The translations under genes and the position numbers were made by a program. 64,000 nt of DNA from Meconema thalassinum. Taxonomy: Eukaryota > Arthropoda > Insecta > Orthoptera > Tettigoniidae. Location of the stretch: contig OX336393.1 in the NCBI GenBank assembly GCA_946902985.2, positions 52,697,265 to 52,761,264 on the forward strand, given 5' to 3'. Of this stretch, positions 9,485 through 19,856 are shown one piece after another. Under the pieces are notes generated by a model that did not search any database, was not told where the DNA came from, and saw nothing but the letters and a program-made list of their open reading frames with translations. Numbering within the stretch: the stretch's first letter is position 1; each line of letters begins with the position of its first letter.

Positions 9485-11870
9485 ATGCTTAAATGTACAA
9501 ACATTTTGGAAATAGGATCGTCACCCAGTTATCAGAAAACCCAGTAACAAATGATATTCAGCAAGAATGGGCCACATTACAGAAGATTATCACACAGTCA
9601 GCTGAGGAAACCATTGGTTTTATAGTGCGGAAAAGACAAGACTGGTTTGATGACAACAATGAGGAAATTCTGTCTCTCATCAATGCCAAAAGGAATGCCT
9701 ATCTTGCCCATCTTCAAGACCCAACTTCCAACACAAAGAGAGATAAACTACTGGAACTCAAGGGTAAATGCCAGACGCAGATAAGGCAGATTAAAAATAC
9801 TTGGTGGCAACAGAAGGCTCAGGAACTGCAGAGACTATCGGATGCTCGAGACTTGAGGAACTTCTATGCCGTACTCAAGGAAATATATGGACCATCTCGC
9901 TCATCATCAGGTACACTGAAAAGCGCTGATAATTCTACTACCTTTACTGATAGTCAAGAAATCTTGGAACGCTGGAAGGAGCACTTCTCCAATCTCCTAA
10001 ATCGTCCATCAGAAGCTGCTGAAGACTTCCTCTGTGATGTGCCGCAACAACCTGAACAACTGTGGTTGGCAGTACCTCCTACTTATCATGAATTCAGTGC
10101 AGCTCTCACCCAATTGAAACCCAGAAAAGCACCTGGCCCAGATAACATCCCTCTGGAACTAATTCAAGCCGGAGGTCATTCCCTCAAATCAAGAATTTTC
10201 ATCCTTATCCTCAGAATTTGGGAATCAAGAAAGGTACCTGGAGACCTAAAGAATGCCACTATCGTCACTATCTTTAAAAAGGGTGATCGCAGTGTTTGTG
10301 GCAACTACCGTGGTATATCACTGCTATCAATTGTGGGGAAGATTCTTGCAAGAATTCTACTTAACCGCCTCAAGGTTATCTCTGAGAGGATCCTCCCAGA
10401 GTCACAATGCGGATTTAGAACTTCCAGAAGCACAATTGACTTGATTTTCTGTGTGAGACAGCTACAAGAAAAATGTAGAGAACAACAGAATCCACTCTTC
10501 TTAGTCTTTTATGACTTGGAAAAGGCATTTGATTCGGTTCCAAGACCAGCCATGTGGGCAGTGCTGAAGCGGTTTGGTTGCCCTCAGCGTTTTGAAGATC
10601 TAATCAAAGCTCTCCATGATGGCATGACAGGTCAGGTTTGCCATCAGAATAAGATGTCCGATGAATTTCCCATTACCCATGGACTGAAACAAGGATGTGT
10701 ACTGGCTCCAACGCTTTTTGCGCTGTACTTGGCTGCAATGCTTTATGATTCACCCACAAACATCCCAGGTGTGGAGATCAAGTATCGTTTTGATGGAGGG
10801 CTTTTCAACCTAACTCGTCTCCGCTCCTTGAGGAAAACTCAGGTTACTAAGGTTACTAACATGTTGTATGCAGATGATGCTGCGTCACCAACTCTCACAC
10901 CAGAAGAGCTGCAAGAGTCAGTTAACTGTTACAAAAGTGCATGTGATCGCTTTGGTCTTACCATAAATGTCAATAAGACTAAAGTCTTGGCACAACCTTC
11001 ACCAGGCACACCTCTTCCTCAGTTCAATATCTCCATTTCAAATTTGCCATTAGAACAGGTTGACCACTTCTCGTACCTGGGCAGTACCATTTCTGTGAGC
11101 TGTACCTGTGAGCAGGATGTGGATAAGAGAATTGGCGCAGCCCATGCAGCATATGGACGATTAGCGCACCGGGTCTTCATGAATAAAGATCTATCCATGA
11201 GTACAAAGCTTATGGTGTACAAAGCAGTAGTCATTTCTACATTGTTGTATGGCTGTGAAACGTGGACCCTTTACCGACGTGATCTTAGGAAGCTTGAGCG
11301 TTTTCACCTACAAAAACTTCGATCAATCCTGAGGATTAAATGGGAAGACCGCATTACCAATATTGCTGTTCTGGAAAAGGCTCAAATCAACAGCATAGAA
11401 TCATCCATAATAGGTCACCAATTTAGATGGATTGGTCATGTCCATCGGATGGATGATGTGAGATTACCTCGTCAAATGCTATATGGTGAGTTATGCTATG
11501 GCACCAGACCTCATGGTGGTCCTAAGAGGCGCTACAAGGACCAATTTAAGCAGACCCTGAAATTGACAGGTCTTGATCCACAAACCTGGGACATGCTGGC
11601 TGAAAACCGCTCAACTTGGCGCCGTACCATCTCGGATTCTGTAAAGACGTTTGAAAGGGATCGACGCATACATGAAGAGGCCAAGCGTCAAGCTAGGAAA
11701 CTTCGAGCAGCCCAACCACGTCCTCCTCCAGCAATACTATGCGACTTGTGTGGTCGCTTGTTCCATGCCAGGATTGGACTCTTTAGTCACCGTAAACACA
11801 TCCACAAACTGGACTGAAGGAAGAAGATTTATACTCGGATTCGAGTTAAAGCCGATGATGAAATATGATT
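9485..11870 (+). mobile_element. 5'-truncated LINE with an intact RT frame and C2H2 tail
   Basis: The element begins just after the family-D repeat without an endonuclease domain, and ends near a GATGATGAA tail at about 11855-11865. No target duplication could be fixed. The missing endonuclease marks 5' truncation on insertion, yet the remaining frame has no stops, so insertion is probably not very old. Confidence 0.7.
9493..11817 (+). CDS. LINE reverse transcriptase with C-terminal zinc finger
   Basis: A 774-residue open frame. Residues about 1-190 are the linker between endonuclease and RT. The RT core follows: LKPRKAPGPDNIPLELIQAG, IFKKGDRSVCGNYRGISLL, ESQCGFRTSRSTIDLIF, YDLEKAFDSVPR (catalytic Asp), HGLKQGCVLAPTLFALYL, MLYADDAASP (catalytic Asp pair) and FSYLGSTIS. 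The thumb and tail region has YGCETWTLYRRD and FRWIGHVHRMDD. The last 30 residues hold a C2H2 finger, CDLCGRLF-ARIGLFSHRKHIH, typical of several L2/CR1/Daphne-type LINEs. The Met at 9493 is probably not the native start because the endonuclease is missing. It would copy LINE RNA into DNA at a nicked target but cannot nick by itself. Clade assignment is uncertain. Confidence 0.85.
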   Translation: MYKHFGNRIVTQLSENPVTNDIQQEWATLQKIITQSAEETIGFIVRKRQDWFDDNNEEILSLINAKRNAYLAHLQDPTSNTKRDKLLELKGKCQTQIRQIKNTWWQQKAQELQRLSDARDLRNFYAVLKEIYGPSRSSSGTLKSADNSTTFTDSQEILERWKEHFSNLLNRPSEAAEDFLCDVPQQPEQLWLAVPPTYHEFSAALTQLKPRKAPGPDNIPLELIQAGGHSLKSRIFILILRIWESRKVPGDLKNATIVTIFKKGDRSVCGNYRGISLLSIVGKILARILLNRLKVISERILPESQCGFRTSRSTIDLIFCVRQLQEKCREQQNPLFLVFYDLEKAFDSVPRPAMWAVLKRFGCPQRFEDLIKALHDGMTGQVCHQNKMSDEFPITHGLKQGCVLAPTLFALYLAAMLYDSPTNIPGVEIKYRFDGGLFNLTRLRSLRKTQVTKVTNMLYADDAASPTLTPEELQESVNCYKSACDRFGLTINVNKTKVLAQPSPGTPLPQFNISISNLPLEQVDHFSYLGSTISVSCTCEQDVDKRIGAAHAAYGRLAHRVFMNKDLSMSTKLMVYKAVVISTLLYGCETWTLYRRDLRKLERFHLQKLRSILRIKWEDRITNIAVLEKAQINSIESSIIGHQFRWIGHVHRMDDVRLPRQMLYGELCYGTRPHGGPKRRYKDQFKQTLKLTGLDPQTWDMLAENRSTWRRTISDSVKTFERDRRIHEEAKRQARKLRAAQPRPPPAILCDLCGRLFHARIGLFSHRKHIHKLD

Positions 11871-11889
11871 TAATCTACTGGCATCTAAT

Positions 11890-12048
11890 TTAGTTCAATT
11901 GTTTTCTTAACCGCAAGATGGTGGCTGTGCGAATTTTAAAATTAGGTTTTTATTTTTCGTTTCCTAATCATGCGATCGAAGTGAACGTTTGAATAATGAA
12001 CCTATGCAAGAATCACCATCAAATGGTACTTACCTCTATGGCTTGGGC
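11890..12048 (+). repeat. Dispersed repeat family D, copy 2
   Basis: GCAAGATGGTGGCTGTGCG followed by an AATTTTAAAATT block and TTTTTCG matches the core of the family at 15515-15610. It is cut on the right by the Tc1/mariner-like element; the 13110-13270 stretch may be its continuation. Confidence 0.45.
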
Positions 12049-12050
12049 TA

Positions 12051-12394
12051 TACAGAGTGATTCTTATTAACGTTTAAAACTCTCTGTAGCGACGTAGGTG
12101 GCATTGAGACAAGTAATTTGATATAGTACACTTAGGGTCGCAAGTGTCCGGAAATACCTTAAAAGTGAACCACAACTGTTAAACATATGACGTCATCAGG
12201 TGACGGCTCAACTCGAGCGGTCAGGTCCGTGCACTCATACGCACACCAAACCATCCAAAGCAAACGTAGAATATCATATCACTCTGTCTCCGTGTCTGCG
12301 TGTGCGACTTGGGCGCGTGGGGTTCGATGTTCGAATCCGGGGCCTATACATAATCTTTTTTTGTTCTCTCTCTTCTCCTTTCAGGTGGAAGCAG
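12051..12394 (+). repeat. Left terminal inverted repeat (about 344 bp)
   Basis: Matches the reverse complement of 12771-13107 over almost its whole length, with scattered mismatches. It contains GGGGTTCGATGTTCGAATCC, which looks like a tRNA box B, near 12320-12340. A pyrimidine-rich tract then ends in CTTTCAG near 12383, resembling a splice acceptor ahead of the internal frame. Confidence 0.85.
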
Positions 12395-12521
12395 ATTGTT
12401 AGTTGACATTGAGAACGCTTTGTATTACAAATGTGATCGGAAGCGTTCGGGAATTTTACACTGGATTCGATAGGATGGGGCAAAATTAGTCATTCGACAA
12501 GAACTGCTGTACTAGATAACA

Positions 12522-12746
12522 ATGGTTTGTGAGTTCTCAGCCACACAGTTCAATACAGTACGTCAAATGAACCGCTTTACATTCCATGAGATTGCAGACA
12601 TGCACCTTTGTTATGGTGCTGCAAATTCGAACGCACTTGCTGCAAGGCGGCTGTACCAACAACGATTTCCCCAACGCGTTCTGCCTTCTCACGTGACCCT
12701 CACCCGTTTGTGGGTTGTAATGTTTAACAGCAAGAAAGTTCGGTGA
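12522..12746 (+). pseudogene. DUF4817-like helix-turn-helix fragment of a transposase
   Basis: The 74-residue frame contains MNRFTFHEIADMHLCYGAA, then NALAARRLYQQRFPQRVLPS and a short tail. The pattern FT-x-E-x-ADM-x-x-x-YG followed by A-x-R-x-Y-x-x-RFP-x-R-x-P is the DUF4817 helix-turn-helix found at the N-terminus of arthropod transposase-like proteins. In a complete protein it would bind the terminal repeats. The DDE domain is missing because the right inverted repeat starts only about 25 bp after the stop. Start chosen as the first Met; a start further inside at MNRFTF is equally possible. Confidence 0.75.
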
Positions 12747-12770
12747 TACATGCGCCAAAATAAAAGCGAT

Positions 12771-13107
12771 GCTTCCCCTTGAAAGGCGAAGAGAGAGAAA
12801 AAAATGATGGATAGGGCACGGAATTGAACCTCGAACCCCATGCGCCCGAGTCGCACACGCAGACACGGAGACAGAGTGATATGATATTCTACGTTTGCTT
12901 TGGATGGTTTGGTGTGCGTATGAGTGCACGGACCTGACCGCTCGAGTTGAGCCGTCACCTGATGACGTCATATGTTTAACAGTTGTGGTTCACTTTTAAG
13001 GTATTTCCGGACACTTGCGACCGTAAGTGTCCTATATCAAATTGCTTGTCTCAATGCCATCTACGTCGCTACAGAGAGTTTTAAACGTTAATAAGAATCA
13101 CCCTGTA
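12771..13107 (-). repeat. Right terminal inverted repeat (about 337 bp)
   Basis: Reverse complement of the left arm. Here the box-B-like motif reads GGTTCAATTCC on the minus strand, so it is present in both arms. Confidence 0.85.
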
Positions 13108-13109
13108 TA

Positions 13110-13270
13110 TAGAACAATCCAACATGGCGACCATCCGAAATATTTAGACAGTTCTCAATATCTATTAATCCAATTTCAGCAATCAAACTGAAATTTTGTA
13201 TGTTGATAGAGACTATTAAAATAAAGAAGGTAGGTTATATTTGCTTTCACTATTAACATAAGCAGAGCGT
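13110..13270 (+). repeat. Dispersed repeat family D, copy 3
   Basis: AACATGGCGACC and CTGAAATTTTGTATGTTGAT match copy 1. It begins immediately right of the Tc1/mariner-like element, which probably inserted into this repeat. Confidence 0.5.
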
Positions 13271-13365
13271 GTAAAGTAACAAGTGAAGGAACTCCGGTAG
13301 TTGACCGTTTCCGCCGCTAGGTGGTACTAGCGTAACTTGGCCTCTGCTTGCCTGTCTGGCTCCCC

Positions 13366-13837
13366 TCTACTTCGAATAAAACAAAGTCCCCGATTCTTGG
13401 ATGTCACGGGTAATCTCGAAAACCGCTGGATGGATTTTGGTGCGGCTTTCACCATTCTGTAAAGGTAATCTCGAGGAAGATTTCTGTAGAAAATAATTTA
13501 TTTATGATCAAAGGGAGCCAAGCAGTAACGATTTCAGATTTCAGTGAAAAGGTCGAAAATAGGACCTGGCGTCCGTGCACTTGTTAAGCTTACGCTGGGC
13601 AAACCGTTAAAAATATCAATATACTATGAGTGTAAGAATTGTTCAGCATGAAAAATTCTCCAAAAAAGTCCGCGAGAGCATATCTCTATCTTCGATACTT
13701 TGCCCAATATAAGTGTTTTTAGTTTGGACGGAACGGGGATTTATGTCTCATGCACCTCGCCATTCTTAAATTACGTCTGACAGGAATTCCTTGCCCATTC
13801 ATAACTGTTCCCGGGCGAAGCCGGGGCGGGTTGCTAG
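13366..13837 (+). mobile_element. Helitron-like non-autonomous element, copy 2
   Basis: Shares TCTACTT and ATAAAACAAAGTCCCCG at the left and the hairpin CCCGG-GCGAAG-CCGGG plus GGGTTGCTAG at the right with copy 1 (7314-8207). It is 472 bp long against 894 bp. The interior is collinear for the first 350 bp, then the longer copy has extra sequence. Non-coding. Confidence 0.65.
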
Positions 13838-14134
13838 TTGTTTATTAAAAGAAGTATTGCACTAAATACTAAGCAAGTTGTGAATAACAGAAACAAATCT
13901 TGAAGGGAATACGAACATATTAAAATACTATCCAGAACACACTAAAATACATTTCGAAGAAGAGTAGAGGTTACCTGTACTAAACAGAAGAGACTTTCAT
14001 TATTTTTCTCGCTGAATTTGAAGACGATCTGGATCTCAGTCCCCTGGACATTTCTTTCGCCCGGAAAATTAACCGGCATTTAATGTAATGAAACACTATC
14101 CTAGGGAAATGTAGTAACAGATGATCCTCTGAGC

Positions 14135-14444
14135 GCCGGGCCTGTGGTGTAGGAGCAGTGCACTTGCCTCTCACCCGGAGGACCCGGGTTCGATTCCCGG
14201 CTCCGTCAGGGATTTTAGAAACTGACGTGAGGGCTGGAACGGGGTGCACTCAGCTTCGTGAGAACAATTGAGTAGCTGTCTGACAGTGAGACAGCGCCCC
14301 GGTCACGAAAACCAAGATTAACGACCGAGGGGACCCGATGCGCTGACCACGCGTCACCCCAATATCTGCAGGCCAAATGGCTGGGCAGCGGTCGCTTGGT
14401 AGGCCTAGGCTCTTCAAGGGCTGTAGTGCCAGGGGTTATTATTT
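14135..14444 (+). mobile_element. Full-length tRNA-derived SINE with 13-bp target duplication
   Basis: A tRNA-like head (GGCCTGTGGTGTAGGAGCAG as box A region, GGTTCGATTCC as box B near 14189) is followed by a unique body and a TTATTATTTT tail. Perfect 13-bp direct repeats TGATCCTCTGAGC lie at 14122-14134 and 14445-14457. Internal pol III promoter boxes would drive transcription; mobilisation would need a LINE enzyme. Confidence 0.88.
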
Positions 14445-14600
14445 TGATCCTCTGAGCAGCACACATTTCGGAACACAGGAAGTTCACAGATCATATCCAC
14501 ACAATCTGAAAAGATATCGCCCCACAACGCGCCTTCTTGCTCTAACTTTGCCTCCACTATTGCATCTACACGTTTCATTACACGTTTCATCACGTGAAAT

Positions 14601-14812
14601 GTCCGGCTCCGTGGCTAAATGGTTAGCGCGCTAGGCTTTGGTCCGCCGTGTCCCGGGTTCGATTCCTGGCCGGGCCTTTAGGGATTTTAATCTCTTGGGG
14701 GTTAATTCCCGTGGCTCATAACCTCATCCTCATTACGACGCGCGGGTCGTCCACGGGCGTCAATTAGATAGACCTGCACTCGGCCTCTCAGGAGGTCACA
14801 GGATCAATTTTT
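14601..14812 (+). mobile_element. SINE with conserved 3' module and 16-bp target duplication
   Basis: The head has box A TGGCTAAATGG (14612-14622) and box B GGTTCGATTCC (14656-14666). The 3' part carries GACGCGCGGGTCGTCCACGG and CTGCACTCGGCCTCTCAGG, also found in the SINE at 62285-62603, and ends in a T run. Direct repeats TTTCATCACGTGAAAT lie at 14585-14600 and 14813-14828, perfect over 16 bp. Confidence 0.9.
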
Positions 14813-14828
14813 TTTCATCACGTGAAAT

Positions 14829-15510
14829 AAAGATAAAGACAGGTATTTGAGAAATTTAGATTCACTACCGCCAAAGTCTCTCAGTATGGTGAGGATCCAT
14901 ACATCACTAACAGCATTAAATGTTTCGGAATCACTTTCCAATGACCAAATGCAGGAAGTACATATCTCAATCTTCGTTGCTGCTGTGAATCAGGTAACCA
15001 CTCAAATAATAAACAACGTTATCGCCTGCTCTCTCAGAACTCTCATCATTAACTGACAGGATTATAGGGTTCAATTTCTGTCAGTGTAATAGTTTCTTTA
15101 ATTTGCTGACAATTGTTATCCTTCACCTCTCTGCTCGTATGTATTTCATTTCATTTCTAGCCATTGACCGTATTCATTAAGAGAAGAAAGCTAATCGTCT
15201 ATAACATCCTCATAATTAGCTTGTGAAGAAAGGACCTCTTTCACTGGTAGGCCTATGCATAATGATAACAGAAGTTTAAAACAAGCATAGAAATAAAACG
15301 TAAGCACAATTTGCGCGCGGTAATGTATCACTGCTTGACTGCCGTCCCGTCATGTGCTTTAGACCATAAGCTCGGCGCGGCGCCTGGTGTTGAAATTTAG
15401 AACTACTTCATCATAACCATTGACTCATACGGAAGTTCCACCACTTATTACTTTACACGCCCTGACATAAGTTAACCACTGGGGCTTTATAACCTGATAA
15501 GCATAAAACC
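14829..15510. other. Unassigned sequence
   Basis: No gene or repeat recognised. Short frames lack family motifs. Confidence 0.4.
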
Positions 15511-15514
15511 AACA

Positions 15515-15610
15515 TGGAGACGACGCAAATTTTAAATATTTAAATTGATTTTTCTCGCGACTTACTCACCCGAGCGCAGTGAAACTTGGTACGGTACGGT
15601 AGCCTATATT
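15515..15610 (+). repeat. Dispersed repeat family D, copy 4
   Basis: AACATGGAGACGACGCAAAT, a TTTAAATT block, TTTTTCTCGCGACTTA and GCAGTGAAACTTGGTACGG match the end of copy 1. Confidence 0.6.
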
Positions 15611-15789
15611 TTCATACGAGGCTTAATATATTTTCGTCTAACTTAGTGGAATTTTATGAGAACTTAAAAGAAGAATTAAAAATCTCGTTATTATTTGTGA
15701 CCTAATGAAGCAATTCAAATGCAGGTTGGTATAATGGATTACCTTCAGAATATTGCGTGGCTTCGTTGGCATAGTTGGTAGTAGGGCTT

Positions 15790-15975
15790 GGACTGTGATT
15801 CGAATTATTTGGCACTATTCGAATATTCGAGAGACATGAATAATTTGCGAATACGCGAATGATGTTCGAATATTCGAATATTATTCGAATATCATTGTTA
15901 TTCTGGTATTCGAATCGCTGTATTCGAATAATAACGTATTCGTGCACATTCGAATATATTGTATTCGAATAATTT
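15790..15975. repeat. Cluster of TTCGAATA palindromes
   Basis: The motif TTCGAATA or its overlaps occurs many times in about 180 bp, including the palindrome TTCGAATATTCGAA. It could form cruciform or hairpin structures. No known element is recognised. Confidence 0.7.
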
Positions 15976-15994
15976 GAAAGGTATGGCCATTGTT

Positions 15995-16230
15995 TTTAGC
16001 CTACTTTTCACATTTTGCAAAAATTAGGGAAAAGTAGACTTATGAGATCGATACGGGCAAATTTATGTCTGTCTGTCTGGTTGTGTGTGTGTTTGCATTG
16101 TGCCCAATTAGACACGGCAGACTGGCATCGAACTCGGGTCTTATCAAAGAAGACCAGGCCCATGACTCTACCCAGAATCGAATCATTGATCTCTGAGGGA
16201 GAACAGCTACAGGGAACCCGAGGAGCAATG
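15995..16230 (-). repeat. Repeat end shared with the foldback tail, plus tRNA-like segment
   Basis: The reverse complement of about 15995-16075 (CATTTTGCAAAA block and a CTGTCTGTCTG tract) matches the tail at about 34274-34395. Next to it, on the minus strand, GACCCGAGTTCGATGCC resembles a box B with a weak upstream box A, suggesting a SINE relic at about 16110-16190. Confidence 0.4.
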
Positions 16231-16799
16231 AGTATATTGGCATATAATCATAATAGCAGGATTTCACGGCTAGAACGGGAATATCATAGCTTTTAAGGTG
16301 GATCTTTGCAAGAAAATACAAAGCCCATGTACGTTTTAGAAGCCTGAATGCAAGGAAGCAAACCAGCTTGACAGTTGACAAATCGCAGTTAGCGAAGGGG
16401 CGTTGTTAGGTAACGCCAAGGAACTAATTTTCGTCTGGACCGCAGAAGCAGCTCAAGATTAATGACTCTGGGATCCACCGTCTCACAAGGCATAAAGGCG
16501 GAGAGGGGGCAGTCGCCCACAGAAATTAATTGATTACAGCCAATTGGAGCATTGAAATGAAATAAAACTTACACCCAGGTGAATGTATTCTAGGGAAGAT
16601 AATTTAGGAGTGTTCTCACGCCTAAATTAAAGCCTACGTCTATAAACGAGCCTCTGCACAAACTGCTTCCGCTCGGGAGGAAGGTTTTGAAGATTAGCAG
16701 AGGGGGAATTACCAGGATAGCGTCATGACGCTATGGAATAAGGCAATTAATTGTAATTAATTGGCCGAAGCGATCGCTTGCACGCGAGTGATTTTGGGA
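16231..16799. other. Unassigned sequence
   Basis: No gene, structured repeat or element end recognised. Confidence 0.35.
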
Positions 16800-17345
16800 C
16801 CTCCACACTTAGACAAACGAGGATTATACTTCACTTTGTCTGGAAATGTATTATTTCAAGAAGGGAGTCGGTCCTGAATGTCCAGTGATCTATGTTTCAC
16901 AAGAAAGCCTTATATAGGGGAAGCTTCGCAGGGAAGTTAGTTCGTCTTCAGTTCGCCTTGACTCAACACGTGAACTAACACGCTGCCAGATCACGCAAGA
17001 AAGTGCGCGAATTTATAAAGTATCGACGCTCAAATGTATTTGGAGAACAATGGAAGCGCATCATGCAGCTTCACAACAGTAATTATGCATCGTGTAAGAT
17101 TTAGTCTACAGTAGACGTTTAACCAATAACATACGCGAGTATAAATTCAGTACAGCTAGGGATAATTTAGGATGTTTATAGACAACGAACATACCAGGAG
17201 GCGTTGTCATAGTTAAAAATGACACATTATTGTCAGGACCACTACGGTTACGGGAGCCTGGAAGGCGTCACAAATAGTCATGACAGGATTGAACAGAATT
17301 GCAGTAGAGGAGATATAAACTGTAGGTGACGGGAGTCGAACGCAC
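16800..17345 (+). other. Possible LTR-like promoter region (weak)
   Basis: CTTATATAGGGG near 16909 looks like a TATA box. TCTTCAGTTCG about 30 bp downstream fits an insect initiator. Near 17330, GGTGACGGGAGTCGAACG resembles a primer-binding site complementary to a tRNA 3' end. No matching second LTR or pol gene was found, so this remains a suggestion. Confidence 0.22.
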
Positions 17346-17877
17346 ACACACGCAAGATAGACTTTCATGGAGACCAGCGGTTGTCAGGAGTTAGCTGCAT
17401 CGCATCTCTGAGGTCAGGCGATAGTTGGAGTCCAATCAAGGATCCATGTGTGAAATAGTGCGGGAATTGTATATAAAGTTATATTACAGTGGTTTTTAAA
17501 AGCGTTTATGTGTATGTGGTAAAATAATATGTATTGTGTCAAAGCGAGAAAAGCCAGTGATGGTAAATATGATTACCATGTGTGAAGTGTATACCATGTG
17601 TCGTGTGATAGATATCATGATGACTTAAGCTAAGCATCATGGTAGGCTCGTGGCTGGCGTGCTGGACTAACCCAGTAAAAATGAAAGTGAATACAAATTT
17701 AATATGTTGATATGATTAAATAGTTCACCATACAACGAAGCATCACTCTAAGACTAAGAATTAACATTCATTTATGTACGAGCTCACATCCCTCGTATTT
17801 TGGTAAAATATGGCTTGGAGGATGATTTGTTGCGGCCATTTCCGCGTAAGACAAAGATGAAAGTAACGGTAACGTTA

Positions 17878-17928
<51 letters not shown>

Positions 17929-19856
17929 CTGGGGTCGGTAACAGTAATGAATAAATAATGGGCATGTCAGGCATAGAGTAGGTGCAAAGTGTGTCATGTC
18001 TAACGTAAGAGTACTGTGTTATTGTAAACAGTAAGAAAGAAACGTAAAATATCGAGGTAATGAGAGTTTTTCAGTGTCATTGAATTGTTGAATGAATGTT
18101 TATTATGGTATATTATACAGGGTTGTATTTGAGAACCATTAAGGTAGTTAATGTAAGCCAGTAAATTTATACTTGTTTTGGGAGCTACATAGAGCTTTGG
18201 CTATGAGTAATTGCAGGGAGGACGTGAGTGCTTTAATAATTGAGTCATCTATAAGAAGTATTGTTTGAGCCGCGTACAGCGAGCAAGTAACGTAGAATCA
18301 ACAGATTTACGTCAATAAGTTGCGGGGATCATCCAAACATAGCTTGCGCGTTAGGCGAATCTAGTCGGCTAAATCTTCGATATCTACGAGATAGTATCGC
18401 CTTGGAGCATACTTGTATTATTGGCAACGAAGTGGGACAGAGGCTGTCTGTATCCACCGTTTGCAGAATTGTTGCCACCAGGGATAACTATTAGAGACCC
18501 TGTGTGAGCCGATATATTAATTGATCAGCCCTTAGAGGTAAGACTAATGGTTCGTCGTATAGGAAACGCCGATTTCCTCTTGTGATAGGCAGCTGCACCA
18601 GTGAGAGAACTTTGATACTCACCTGAGATGCGCGCCAGAGCCACTGATGTCGCCACAGAACGGCAAAGCTACACGTGATCCATCCCCTGCCATGAATATT
18701 AATTAGGAGCCGAGTTGAGCCCATTAAACTCTAAATGTAGGTGTTAAATAATTAGAATGACTCAATTACTAGGGACACAACCTACTCAGGGTACCTTCAG
18801 CATACTGCACCAGTAAACAAACTTGACCTTGCAAGAAGCCAGATGGGGTGGCAGGAAGGCCACTAGACCGGCGGCCATCTTTCTCAGGCAGCCGAAACTA
18901 ATTTATTGTCCGCTTGGAAATGAAGTCTGTTGACCTGGTCCTTTTATTTTAAAAGCGTAGTGGGACACTGAAGAATCTCAATATTTCGAAAAGTAATTAA
19001 GATATGATTGTTGTGATGATTCCAATTGAATTAAATGCTTTATTTCCACACACATACCATGTTGGAACGCTGTGATCGGATAATATTTGGCCCAGTTGTT
19101 CTCTGAGGAGGAATACTGCACCAAGTAAATATAGGCATCTTTGTAAAGTGTATTTGCCCAGTTTACACTAATTTATTCATACGGGTAGAGTAATTTCAAT
19201 GACATGACACGTTTGTAACGATAATGTTTTGACCAGACCCAGAAAATCGTTGTATGGTGAAGCTATAAAACATCTCTATCCATGTGTATTTTGGAAGGGA
19301 AAGTGTACTACTTCAGCGTTTCAAATTGATGGGAAAAAGGAATACGATTTGCACGACACAACACTTGTTAATCAAAGCATAAGATAATGAATTAATGTTA
19401 CTGAAAGTAAATGCCCCGTGTAAAACGGATAAATGTTTAATAACTGCAGATTTAATGTCATTTAAAGATAATTTGTGTTTATTGTGTTGTGATATTCCAG
19501 TTTGTGTTAAATTGTGCCACGTGAAGAACACTATGGACACTCGCAAATGTCAGAGAGTATCAATGGTAGGATGTTTTGAATAGACTTGAGTGCGGTGAGC
19601 ACTAATTTTAAGGAGAGACTCACAGATAACTTTGATTTTCGTTGTGGGAAGTAAATGTAAAGTATCTTTTGTTTGTGTTTTATGTTGTATAGCCATGGTT
19701 TTCTATCATTAAATGTTATATTTAGGAATATGTTGTTTCTTTCAAGTAGAGTAGTCACCTGACAGACTAAAATCCTGAGCATGTGATCGTAGGGTGGGCA
19801 TGAACGTCCCATACCTCGAAAGACCGTGAGTTAGCTGGGATACGAAAACATGTTCC
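17346..19856. other. Unassigned sequence with an (AAT)n tract
   Basis: About 2.5 kb without a recognisable gene. The only clear feature is the AAT/TAA microsatellite at 17877-17929. Moderately AT-rich; probably the body of an unrecognised repeat. Confidence 0.4.
17877..17929. repeat. (AAT)n microsatellite
   Basis: About 17 uninterrupted AAT units. Confidence 0.95.

Larger units (their letters stand above)
12051..13107 (+). mobile_element. Tc1/mariner-like element with long terminal inverted repeats
   Basis: The 1,057-bp element has termini TACAGRGTGATTCTTATTAA in inverted orientation and a TA on both outer sides (12049-12050 and 13108-13109), the target choice of Tc1/mariner elements. The inverted repeats are unusually long: 12051-12394 and 12771-13107. 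The centre encodes only a helix-turn-helix fragment. No DDE catalytic domain remains, so it is non-autonomous and probably an internal deletion derivative. Confidence 0.82.

Noticed and set aside
14135..14215. Apparent tRNA gene
   Set aside because: Box A and box B are present, but the sequence does not fold as a full cloverleaf and continues into a SINE body with a target duplication.
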